A stretch of DNA of 64,000 bases from DASVEE01 sp036399695 (GTDB lineage: Bacteria > Acidobacteriota > Thermoanaerobaculia > Gp7-AA8): positions 12,039 through 76,038 of the forward strand of contig DASWMP010000322.1 of assembly GCA_036399695.1 (NCBI GenBank), written 5' to 3'. The position numbers were made by a program, and so were the translations under genes. Each line of letters begins with the position of its first letter. Within the stretch, counting starts at the first letter, position 1. Under the pieces are notes generated by a model. That model worked only from the letters and a program-made list of their open reading frames with translations, was not told the origin of the DNA and searched no databases. Shown here one piece after another: positions 49,035-56,843 of this stretch.

Positions 49035-49967
49035 ATGAAAAAGCCCAGATCCATCGACCCCGAAAAGAAGGACACCGGCCCGTACTTTGTCACCTACCTG
49101 CCGATCTTTCTCGATTACCTCGCCGTGGAAAAAGGGCTGGCCCGCAACTCCCTCAGCGCCTACCAGACCGACCTGCGCCACTTCGGCCACTGGCTGAAGG
49201 ATCAGGGGCTGGAGCTCGAGCGCGTCGAGCGGATCGATATCGTCAAATACTTTCAGGCGCTCCGCACGGCCGGCATCTCGGCCCGCTCGGTGGCCCGCGC
49301 CCTGGCGGCGATCCGCGGCATGTTCCGCTTCCTCGTCATCGAGCGCCACCTGAAGCGCGACCCTACGGAAAACCTGGAGAATCCGAAGCTCTGGACCAAC
49401 CTTCCGAAGTCGCTCCAGCCACACGAGGTCGAAGCGCTCCTCGGCGCTCCAGACCGCTCCACCCCCGACGGCCTCCGCGACGCGGCGATGCTCGAGCTGC
49501 TCTACGCGACGGGTCTGCGGGTGAGCGAACTGATCAAGGTACGCATCGATGAGCTGGTGATGGACGCCGGTTTCCTGCGCACGATCGGCAAGGGCTCGAA
49601 GGAGCGCATCGTCCCATTCGGCGATACGGCCCGGGACGTGATGGTGCAGTTCATCGAGACTGGGCGCCGCGAGCTGGACAAGCACGGCGATCCGCACATC
49701 TTCCTCTCACGCCTCGGCCGTCCGATGACCCGCCAGTCGTTCTGGATGAAGATCGTCCGCTACGCCCGGGAGGCCGGAATCGCCACGCACATCTCGCCTC
49801 ACGTGCTCCGTCACTCTTTTGCCACACACCTGCTGGAGAACGGTGCGGACCTCAGATCCGTCCAAATGATGCTTGGCCACTCCGACATCTCCACGACTCA
49901 GATTTACACGCACGTCTCGCGGGCACGGCTGCAGAAGATGTATGAGACCTATCACCCTCGGGCATAA
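49035..49967 (+). CDS. xerD: Tyrosine recombinase XerD/XerC type
   Basis: 310 aa. N-terminal SAM-like core-binding domain (FLDYLAVEKGLARNSLSAYQTDLRHF), C-terminal catalytic domain with R-K-H-R-H-Y: Arg in ATGLRVSEL, Lys in GKGSKERIV, HxxR in SPHVLRHSFATHLL, His in LGHSDISTTQ and Tyr in IYTHVSRA. Full-length and housekeeping-like (dimer resolution at dif), not an integron integrase. No dif-like site seen nearby. XerC versus XerD is not settled. Confidence 0.94.
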   Translation: MKKPRSIDPEKKDTGPYFVTYLPIFLDYLAVEKGLARNSLSAYQTDLRHFGHWLKDQGLELERVERIDIVKYFQALRTAGISARSVARALAAIRGMFRFLVIERHLKRDPTENLENPKLWTNLPKSLQPHEVEALLGAPDRSTPDGLRDAAMLELLYATGLRVSELIKVRIDELVMDAGFLRTIGKGSKERIVPFGDTARDVMVQFIETGRRELDKHGDPHIFLSRLGRPMTRQSFWMKIVRYAREAGIATHISPHVLRHSFATHLLENGADLRSVQMMLGHSDISTTQIYTHVSRARLQKMYETYHPRA

Positions 49968-49980
49968 TCAGGTGCTGCCA

Positions 49981-50721
49981 GTGGGTTTTAACGTGTCCGT
50001 GTCCAAATCGATCGTTCTTCTTGCCGCCGTGCTCATGCTTGCCACGTCTGCCGTGGCGAACGCGAGCATTGCCGTCTTCACGGACGGCCGGAACATGAAG
50101 ATCACGAGCTATGAGGTCACTGACGACACGGTTCACCTGATCTTCGGCGGCGGCCGTATGACGCTGCCGATCAACCGGATCGAGCGGATCGTGGACGATG
50201 AGTACGTCGCCCCCGAGGTCGTGGCCGAGGTGAAGAAGATCGTGGAGGAAGGGGGCGTGTTCCCCGCCCGCTCCTGGCGCTTCACGCAAGAGAGCCAGCC
50301 GCTCTTCAAGTCGCAGTTCAACGAGATCATCGTCGCCGCGGCAATGAAGTACGACGTGGACGCCGCCCTGGTGTCAGCGGTGATCAAGGCGGAGTCGGAC
50401 TACAACCCGCAAACGGTGTCGCATAAAGGCGCCCGCGGCCTGATGCAGCTCATGCCGGCAACGGCGAAGCGCTTCGGTGTGACGAACTCGTTCGACCCGA
50501 CGGAAAATATCTACGCGGGCACGCGCTATCTCCGCTGGCTCCTGGATAAGTTCGAAGGCAACGCGGACCATGCGGTCGCGGCCTACAACGCGGGCGAAGG
50601 CAACGTCTGGAAGTACAAAGGCGTCCCCCCGTTCCGCGAGACCGTCACCTACATCAACCGCATCGCCAAACACATCCGCAAAGCCCTCGAAACCCGCCAG
50701 ATCGCCTCCGCCGCGCGCTGA
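49981..50721 (+). CDS. Secreted lytic transglycosylase (SLT domain)
   Basis: 246 aa from GTG 49981 (AGGTG upstream; other GTG starts at 49993 and 49999 are possible). Signal peptide NVSVSKSIVLLAAVLMLATSAVANA. A small N-terminal beta domain (IAVFTDGRNMKITSYEVTDDTVHLIFGGGRMTLP) precedes an SLT domain: catalytic Glu in KAESDYNP, then GARGLMQLMPATAKRFG, AYNAGEGNVWKYKGVPPF and ETVTYINRI. Cleaves peptidoglycan glycan strands. Start taken at 49981 rather than the track's 49873, which overlaps xerD. Confidence 0.93.
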   Translation: MGFNVSVSKSIVLLAAVLMLATSAVANASIAVFTDGRNMKITSYEVTDDTVHLIFGGGRMTLPINRIERIVDDEYVAPEVVAEVKKIVEEGGVFPARSWRFTQESQPLFKSQFNEIIVAAAMKYDVDAALVSAVIKAESDYNPQTVSHKGARGLMQLMPATAKRFGVTNSFDPTENIYAGTRYLRWLLDKFEGNADHAVAAYNAGEGNVWKYKGVPPFRETVTYINRIAKHIRKALETRQIASAAR

Positions 50722-50743
50722 CTGTCGTCGCGTAGGCGTTTTA

Positions 50744-50920
50744 CGGGGAGAGGACCGACCAGGGGCCTCCGGCGGGCGGCCACGGGCCGCAGCGCTGGTT
50801 GGCCGAGCCGCAGTCGACCCTACTTACTAAGGTGTTGACCGCGACAACCACCGCGCAGCCTATGGCAACAAGCGCTGCGGCCCGTGGCCGCCCGCCGGAG
50901 GCCCCTCGGTCGTCTTCCCC
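50744..50920. repeat. Family F long palindromic element, copy 3
   Basis: Arms GGCCTCCGGCGGGCGGCCAC (left, 50744-50797) and complement (right, 50871-50920). Loop GTCGACCCTACTTACTAAGG like copy 1. Confidence 0.92.
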
Positions 50921-50928
50921 CGCCAAAC

Positions 50929-52899
50929 CTACGAGACGAGAGCCGGCACGTCGGCGGGGGGGAGCTCGGCGGGTTGCGACGACTTGAGGTTGTCGAAGCG
51001 GAGGACCATGACCGTGCGGTCGTCGTCGGCGACGCGGCCGCCCGAGTGGCGGGCGATGGCGCGGAGGATCTCGTCGCGGATGTTCGAGGGGGCTCTGTCC
51101 GTCTGTGTGGCCAGCAGGGCTTCGAGCTGTTCGAAGCCGAACGGGTCGCCGGCGACGTCCTGCGCTTCGATGATGCCGTCCGACAGATAGACGATCGCGT
51201 CCCCTTCCTGCAGGTCCATCTCCACCGTGTGCGTCACCAGCTCGTGGCGGACGCCGAGGGGGAGGGAGGGGGATTCGATCGAGATCGGGTGTGGGGCGTC
51301 CTTGCGTAGGAGGTAGGGGAAGAGATGGCCCGCGTTCGTATGGCGGATCGTGCCGCGCTCCAGGTCGAAGATCGTGAAGGCCAGCGTCATGAAGGCGCGG
51401 CGTTCCGTCGAGCGGAACACCAGCTCGTTCAGGCGGCGGAAGAGCGAGGACTCTTCGGCCCCTTCCTCCACGAGCGTCGTGATCGCGGCTTTCACCATCG
51501 CCATCACCAGGCCCGTCGAGAGGCCGTGGCCCGAGACGTCGCCGATGGCGACGGCCAGGCGTGTCTTGTCGATGTTGAAGACGTCGTAGTAATCGCCGCC
51601 GATCGCGGCGGTCGGCTCGAAATGGGCGGAGAACGAGACTCCGCGGAACTGCGGGCCGTCTTTCGGCAGGAGATTGCGCTGGATCGAGGCGGCGATCTCG
51701 ATCTCGCTCTGCATGCGCTCCTTTTCCGCGACCGTCGTGAGGAGCGAGGCGATCGATTCCGTCATCCGGTCGAACGACTGCGCCATCTCGCCGAGCTGGT
51801 TGTGCGGCTTCATCCGGATGCGGTAGGAGAAGTCCCCCCGCTCGACCGCTTTCGTGCCCTTGGCGATGCGGTTCACCGCGCGGGAGATCGAGAAGATCAG
51901 CACCACCGCGAAGGCCGTGGCCACGAAGTAGATCAGCATCAGCAGCGTCGCCAGGCCGGCGATGGCGGTGAAGACCGCGCGCATGATGCTCGAGCTGGTG
52001 GCGCCGCCGAAGTAGAACTGCAGCAGGTTCGACGTCGGGTTCGAGATGGCCGTCAGCAGGCGTTTTCCGGGGCGAGGAGCGCCGGAGGTCCAGTCGATCA
52101 GGCCTCCTTCTTCCGTGATCTCGAACCAGAGGACGCGTCCCCAGGCGAACGCGCGGGCGCTGAAGTCGTCGCCTCCTTCGCTGCCGGCGGTGAAGCTGTC
52201 CCGTTCGCGCGAGGCGATCTGCGGCCAGACCACCATGCCGCTGCGCTCTTCGAGCTCGGCCGCCCACTTTTTATCGATCGGCCGTGCCAGGACCACCGTG
52301 CGCGGCTCGCCGTCTTCCGACGGGTACTGCCGGGCCACGACGAAGAGCGGGTCCTGCGCGCCGCGAAGAGCCATGCCGCTGAAGTTCGTGTCGTGCAGCC
52401 ACTTCGGGATCTGACCGCCGCTCGGCTCTTCGCTGTCGTAGATCTCGACCGAGTCGATGCGCGGCCGGCGGCGCTGCAGCGCGTACTCCGAGTTGAGTGA
52501 CTCGAGCTGCCCGATCGCGGCCTGGCGCTCCGCGCGGAAGTTGGCCTGCGTGGCCACGCCGGCCACGACGTAAAGGATCGCGGCCAGGAGGACGGCGAAG
52601 AGGAAGAAAGGGAAGACCCCGATCATGACGTAGCTCAGGAGGAGCCTTCGTCCGACCGTCCAGAAGAGCGCGCGCAGCAGCCAGCGGATCGCCAGCGCCA
52701 CGCCGTACAGCGTCAGCCCGATGACGATGAGCCAGAGGAGGAAGGAGAAGAAGTCGAGGAACGGGAGGCTGAGGTCGAAGCGCTGGAAGAGCCGGTCCAG
52801 ATAGCTGAGGATGATGATGCCGACGATCCCGGCCGCCCAGACGACGGGGGCCGCTGCAATGCGCCGGGGACGCTTCTCCTGCTCCATCGTTCCGCTCAT
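50929..52899 (-). CDS. Membrane HAMP-RsbU/SpoIIE serine phosphatase
   Basis: 656 aa. N-terminal membrane segments (about residues 18-36, 48-72, 85-115), a periplasmic sensor region, another segment (about 315-345), HAMP linker (RAVNRIAKGTKAVERGDFSYRIRMKPHNQLGEM), then a PP2C-like SpoIIE domain (about 400-630) with IGGDYYDVF, VAIGDVSGHGLSTGLVMA and YLSDGIIEAQD. Would dephosphorylate anti-sigma antagonists (partner switching); no anti-sigma gene is adjacent. Confidence 0.93.
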   Translation of the reverse strand: MSGTMEQEKRPRRIAAAPVVWAAGIVGIIILSYLDRLFQRFDLSLPFLDFFSFLLWLIVIGLTLYGVALAIRWLLRALFWTVGRRLLLSYVMIGVFPFFLFAVLLAAILYVVAGVATQANFRAERQAAIGQLESLNSEYALQRRRPRIDSVEIYDSEEPSGGQIPKWLHDTNFSGMALRGAQDPLFVVARQYPSEDGEPRTVVLARPIDKKWAAELEERSGMVVWPQIASRERDSFTAGSEGGDDFSARAFAWGRVLWFEITEEGGLIDWTSGAPRPGKRLLTAISNPTSNLLQFYFGGATSSSIMRAVFTAIAGLATLLMLIYFVATAFAVVLIFSISRAVNRIAKGTKAVERGDFSYRIRMKPHNQLGEMAQSFDRMTESIASLLTTVAEKERMQSEIEIAASIQRNLLPKDGPQFRGVSFSAHFEPTAAIGGDYYDVFNIDKTRLAVAIGDVSGHGLSTGLVMAMVKAAITTLVEEGAEESSLFRRLNELVFRSTERRAFMTLAFTIFDLERGTIRHTNAGHLFPYLLRKDAPHPISIESPSLPLGVRHELVTHTVEMDLQEGDAIVYLSDGIIEAQDVAGDPFGFEQLEALLATQTDRAPSNIRDEILRAIARHSGGRVADDDRTVMVLRFDNLKSSQPAELPPADVPALVS

Positions 52900-52909
52900 G
52901 ATGACATAG

Positions 52910-53025
52910 GCTCGAGGCTTGGGGATCGGGGCTTGGGGCTCAGGGCCCGGATGGGGGCCGGGGCCCGGGTCCCCGGGAACCTGACCGCTGGCCCTGCGCC
53001 CCGGGCGCCGATCCCCGGGCCCTCC
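52910..53025. repeat. Family J palindrome (GGGGCTC heptads)
   Basis: Steps GGGGATC, GGGGCTT, GGGGCTC, AGGGCCC, then CCGGGCCC..CCCCGG right arm. Located between the divergent phosphatase and 260-aa membrane-protein genes. Confidence 0.7.
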
Positions 53026-53079
53026 TGTGAACTACGTCACAGAACGGTCCCGGGTTGCGGGCGGCGTAAGATCGCGTCG

Positions 53080-53862
53080 ATGCTCGAGTACCGTCCGCGT
53101 CCGTCGTACGTCCGTCTGGCGCTCGTCAGTTTCTCGCAATTCGTGATCGCCACCTGGCTCGTGGCGCTGGTCATCGGGACGATCGACTCGATCCTGGTGC
53201 GCGCGTACGACGGCGGGACAGTGCTGTACGCCGCGCCGTGGGACACGCTGCATCGGGAGGACGCCGGCATCGCCGCCTGGGTGGCGTACGCCTTCTGCGC
53301 GTTTGCGCTCGTGCTGCTCTTATTGTGGTCGAGCGGCCGCACGCTCCGCGGACGCCACTTCCATTTCGTGCTGGCACACAGCGTGGCCGTCTTCGGCGCG
53401 ATCCGCTTCGGCCTCCGCGGCGATCTCGGCGACGACCTCCCGCTCCTCGGCGCGCTCGGCCTGGCGGTAATCGTGGTGATCCTCGCCGAGTCCCGCTCCC
53501 TGGCCCTGCTCGGTAACGTCTACGACCTCGGCTTCGGCGGACGCCTGGCCCTCTGGGCCGTGCGGATGCTCCCGGTAGGCGCCCTCTTCGCCTGGTTCCA
53601 CCCCGTGCTCATGGCCGTGCTCCTGGGTGTCACCCTGCTCATGGACCTCCTCCCGGCGCGCACCCGCTTCGAGCAGGTCACGGAGCCGGAGATGCCGGGG
53701 AACACGACGATTTTCGTCGCCGCGGCTCTCATCCTGACGCTTTCAGTGGCGGCATTCGGCTTCATGGAGGCCCAGGCCGTGGTGGTGCAGGACGGTAAGG
53801 CATCACGAGTCCCGGTGGATTTTCTGCGGGAGCGGTTCATCCAGGGAGCGGGGCGCCGATAG
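53080..53862 (+). CDS. Hypothetical membrane protein (260 aa)
   Basis: From ATG 53080. About six hydrophobic segments (for example LALVSFSQFVIATWLVALVIGT, AWVAYAFCAFALVLLLLW, MLPVGALFAWFHPVLMAVLLGVTLL, TIFVAAALILTLSVAAFGFM). No known family. The RARTRFEQ and EPEMPGN segments lie in loops. Starts beyond family J repeat. Confidence 0.72.
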   Translation: MLEYRPRPSYVRLALVSFSQFVIATWLVALVIGTIDSILVRAYDGGTVLYAAPWDTLHREDAGIAAWVAYAFCAFALVLLLLWSSGRTLRGRHFHFVLAHSVAVFGAIRFGLRGDLGDDLPLLGALGLAVIVVILAESRSLALLGNVYDLGFGGRLALWAVRMLPVGALFAWFHPVLMAVLLGVTLLMDLLPARTRFEQVTEPEMPGNTTIFVAAALILTLSVAAFGFMEAQAVVVQDGKASRVPVDFLRERFIQGAGRR

Positions 53863-53902
53863 GACCCATGGGACGAATGGGACCTATGGGACCTATGGGA
53901 CT
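53858..53902. repeat. Family A element, left arm only
   Basis: Five 9-mers: ATAGGACCC, ATGGGACGA, ATGGGACCT, ATGGGACCT, ATGGGACTA. Overlaps the last codons of the 260-aa protein gene; no right arm. Confidence 0.7.
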
Positions 53903-53925
53903 ACGCGGCGCCGGTGAGTTGGGCG

Positions 53926-54660
53926 TCAGCGTTTCTTCTTCTTGCGCTGAGGATCGCGGGATGCTTCCGCTGCCCTCTCTTCGAGAGCCTCGGCTTCGGT
54001 GAGGCGGCCCGGCGTGTTCCGGATGAGGGTTGCGGTGGTTGACAGTACCCACCCGAGCGTCTCGCACGGCCGTCTGTCGCCACACGCCTTGGCCGCAATC
54101 GCGGCTGCCTCGCGGTAGCGTTTTTCAGCTAACGCGTCGCTGCCGACAGCTTGGTCGACGCTGCCGAGATAGAACACTCCGATGGCTGCCTCCTCGGAGA
54201 ACTCCCCGTAGGATCTTCTGCGAATGGTAAGACCGCGCTCGAACATGGCGCGTCCCTCCGCGCGAGTCTCGCCGTGAGCAGCGTATTCGCTGGCCAGGTG
54301 GTCGAGTAATTGGAGAATGGCTGGGCTGTCCAGACCTTCTGAGCGCTCGAGCCTTTCGAGACCTTCCCGGAGGATCGTTGCACGATTCTCCCGACGGTCG
54401 TGCGGTTGATCGTTCGCCCAGAGGATATAGCTGCGCGATACCAGCTCTGCCGGAACACCATCGCCGCGGCAGACTTCGAACGCGGAACGGATGTTCTGCT
54501 TCAACTCGGGAGCTCTCGTCGAATCATCCTGGACGAGGATGAGCAGCTTCTTCCCTTCATCGATCAGCCGGGAGCACTTCTTTGCGGCCGGCTCCTCAGC
54601 ATGCAGCGTCATGAGCGGTGCCGCTACGAGAATGACGGCGAGGATGAATGTGGGTCTCAT
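53926..54660 (-). CDS. Secreted TPR-like protein
   Basis: 244 aa. Signal peptide MRPTFILAVILVAAPLMTLHA. Mature region is helical with repeats typical of TPRs (ILREGLERLERSEGLDSPAILQLLDHLASEYAAHGETRAEGRAMFERGL; EEAAIGVFYLGSVDQAVGSDALAEKRYREAAAIAAKACG). Ends in KKKKR. Scaffold or interaction protein outside the cytoplasm; not otherwise recognised. Same strand as the HEXXH protein upstream. Confidence 0.75.
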   Translation of the reverse strand: MRPTFILAVILVAAPLMTLHAEEPAAKKCSRLIDEGKKLLILVQDDSTRAPELKQNIRSAFEVCRGDGVPAELVSRSYILWANDQPHDRRENRATILREGLERLERSEGLDSPAILQLLDHLASEYAAHGETRAEGRAMFERGLTIRRRSYGEFSEEAAIGVFYLGSVDQAVGSDALAEKRYREAAAIAAKACGDRRPCETLGWVLSTTATLIRNTPGRLTEAEALEERAAEASRDPQRKKKKR

Positions 54661-54669
54661 GCGCGTCTC

Positions 54670-55374
54670 CTAGTATCCATTCAAACCGCAGGCTCGGTTG
54701 ACTACGTTCGTGATATTGGCGGAGCTGGGTGGGTCTCCCGCCCCCACGGTCGTGTTCGTGTCTTCCTTCTGCCCCGCCACGTGCATGGCTTCATGGATGA
54801 GCGTCGCGGTTTGCTGCTCGCTCGTGAGGTTCGTGAACTGTGGACAGATGAAGACATACGGCGAGTGGCTGCAGCACCGCGTCCACGCCGCGACATTACC
54901 TGCGCAGGGTATGTTCTGAGCGGCATCGCGCACTCCGTCTCCTGACCGGAACACGATGTAGGACGTGAGCAGTCCGTGGCCTGATTTGCCGAGCTTCGAG
55001 CCGTCGAAGAGGTTCGTACACTCATTGTCTGTGTAGCGATGCAGTTCCGTGTCGTACTCGCCGAGCAGCAAGTTCTTGGCCGCGGTGGTCGCGCGACCGA
55101 CGGCTGCGCCATTCGCCACGTCCAGTGCATTGCCGGGCGCCGGACTCGTGGGTCCCATCTGCGGCGTACCCGTCCCGCCCCACGTCGGCGGCATCGTGCC
55201 GGTCGTCGGGGTGCCGGAGGGAGCCTGACCGGTAGGGCAGCGTATTTCCACCGTGGCGCTCGCGCCTGAGATCCAGGTGATGCAGGTGCATTGGTTCGAG
55301 TCGCCGCAGAGGGTGATCGATGCGGCGCCTGCCGGGGACGCGATGAGGAGCATGAGGAGGACGAATCGTTTCAC
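54670..55374 (-). CDS. Secreted HEXXH protein, putative metallopeptidase
   Basis: 234 aa. Signal peptide MKRFVLLMLLIASPAGA. A Pro/Gly/Thr-rich linker (PTGQAPSGTPTTGTMPPTWGG) precedes a domain with eight Cys and the motif LIHEAMHVAGQKED, that is HExxH plus a Gly at +4 and downstream Glu/Asp, suggesting a zinc metalloprotease fold like that of lysine-specific (Peptidyl-Lys, M35) or fungalysin-related enzymes. Extracellular; substrate unknown. Inference from motif. Confidence 0.72.
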   Translation of the reverse strand: MKRFVLLMLLIASPAGAASITLCGDSNQCTCITWISGASATVEIRCPTGQAPSGTPTTGTMPPTWGGTGTPQMGPTSPAPGNALDVANGAAVGRATTAAKNLLLGEYDTELHRYTDNECTNLFDGSKLGKSGHGLLTSYIVFRSGDGVRDAAQNIPCAGNVAAWTRCCSHSPYVFICPQFTNLTSEQQTATLIHEAMHVAGQKEDTNTTVGAGDPPSSANITNVVNRACGLNGY

Positions 55375-55567
55375 CGTTCCCTCCGGATTCTTTACGGATG
55401 AAAGACTCTATTGGTGCGATGTGGCTCGCGTCAACGGCGGCCGCCAGAATATTTTCGTAGGGGAATGCCTTTCCGTGACGCCTGCCGTTCTCGTCCACGG
55501 CGGGCGTGACAGCGCTGGTCTACGCGTTCATAATGGAGACAGAATTCGTCCTCCCAGGGTCCCGATC

Positions 55568-55981
55568 ATGAAAAGTCGTTTGGTTTTGTCGTCCGCGGTT
55601 TCTCTTGCTGTGCTTGCGCTCTCGGCCGTTCCGGCGGACGCGGCGGTTTGTGTGAACAAGTTCCTGCGCCGGGCTGAAGGGACGCGTCAGGTCGTGACGT
55701 TGCTCTCCGGGAAGCTGACGTTTCAGGAAGCGACCGCGTTGAGCCAGCAGATCTCGGCCCGTACGGCGCCGCCCATCGAATGGGTGGACGACAAGGGGAA
55801 GACCATCGCCCGTCAGTTCGGCGAGCTGAAGGTCGTGCGGCCGATGCCGGTCGGATGCGACGGGAAGACGTCGGGCGTGGTGGCCACGGTGGTGTTTGCC
55901 ACCGGTGCGACGCCGTCGAAGAAGATGCACATCAAGCTCGACGCGAACACGACCGTCGTCTTCGACGAGCAGACCGACTAG
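55568..55981 (+). CDS. Hypothetical secreted protein (137 aa)
   Basis: From ATG 55568: signal peptide MKSRLVLSSAVSLAVLALSAVPADA, then a short single domain (VCVNKFLRRAEGTRQVVTLLSGKLTFQEATALS .. ATPSKKMHIKLDANTTVVFDEQTD). No family recognised. Spacer 55375-55567 upstream holds the divergent promoters and nothing else I can name. Confidence 0.7.
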   Translation: MKSRLVLSSAVSLAVLALSAVPADAAVCVNKFLRRAEGTRQVVTLLSGKLTFQEATALSQQISARTAPPIEWVDDKGKTIARQFGELKVVRPMPVGCDGKTSGVVATVVFATGATPSKKMHIKLDANTTVVFDEQTD

Positions 55982-55990
55982 CTGTCGTCT

Positions 55991-56749
55991 TCACCGCCCC
56001 TGCCACTCGGGCTTCCGTTTCTCGATGAACGCGTTCAATCCCTCGGACGCGTCGCTGGTCTGCATCAACTCCTCGAGGTAGAGCCGCTCGACGTCGGCGA
56101 GCCGTTGCTCGAAGTCCGCGCTCTGCGCGATGCGGAACGCCTTCTTCGCGAAGCGGATCGTGGAGGCGCTCTGCTTCGTGATGCGCTGGAGCCATTCGGC
56201 GGCTCGTGCGTCGAACTCGGCCGCGGGGAAGACGGCGTTGACGAGGCCGAGACGCTCGGCGGTGGCGGCGTCGATGGGCTCGCCGGTGAGCAGGAGCTCG
56301 AGACCGCGTCGCGGCGCGAGCTGCCGTGAGAGCTGGTAGGCGGCGACGGGCGGGAAGACGCCGAGGTTGATCTCCGGCTGGCCGAAGCGGGCGCGGTCGG
56401 AGGCGAGGATGAAATCGCAGGCGAGCGCCAGCTCGCAGCCGCCGCCGAGGGCTGCGCCGCGCACGAGAGCGACGGTCACGAGATCGAGCTTCGCGAGCGC
56501 GCGGAAGCAGTCGTGGAAGACGGAGAGCATCGTCACGACGCGGTCCCCGAGGTGATCCTGCACGCTCGCGCCGGCGGAGAAGGCCTTTTCGCCGGAGGCG
56601 TCGATGATCAGGAGGTGACGGTCGTTCTCGATCGTGGCGATGGCGTCGCGCAGCTCGGTGAGCATCTGGAGATCCAGGATGTGCAGCGGCGGATCGCTGA
56701 GGGTGAGGCGGTACGCGTGCGGCTCGGTCCTGAGGTCGATCTTGGGCAT
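55991..56749 (-). CDS. Enoyl-CoA hydratase/isomerase
   Basis: 252 aa crotonase fold. LHILDLQMLTELRDAI, oxyanion GEKAFSAGASVQDH and VRGAALGGGCELALACDFILASDRARFGQPEINLGVFPPVA, then GLVNAVFP and the C-terminal helix. The A[FS]SAG and GGGCELAL motifs confirm the family. The Glu at the second catalytic site is preserved in PEINLG. Precise substrate unclear (fatty acid or aromatic ring oxidation). Confidence 0.92.
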   Translation of the reverse strand: MPKIDLRTEPHAYRLTLSDPPLHILDLQMLTELRDAIATIENDRHLLIIDASGEKAFSAGASVQDHLGDRVVTMLSVFHDCFRALAKLDLVTVALVRGAALGGGCELALACDFILASDRARFGQPEINLGVFPPVAAYQLSRQLAPRRGLELLLTGEPIDAATAERLGLVNAVFPAAEFDARAAEWLQRITKQSASTIRFAKKAFRIAQSADFEQRLADVERLYLEELMQTSDASEGLNAFIEKRKPEWQGR

Positions 56750-56769
56750 GACGGCGGATTGTATGGCGT

Positions 56770-56806
56770 TCGGGGCTCGGGGCCCTGAGCCCGGAGCCCG
56801 GAGGGG
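56770..56806. repeat. Family J element (GGGGCTC heptads)
   Basis: GGGGCTC, GGGGCCC, TGAGCCC, GGAGCCC: a compact palindrome between two minus-strand genes. Confidence 0.65.
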
Positions 56807-56843
56807 GTCAGGTGCTGGGTCCGATGGGCTTCGTTCCCTGTGC

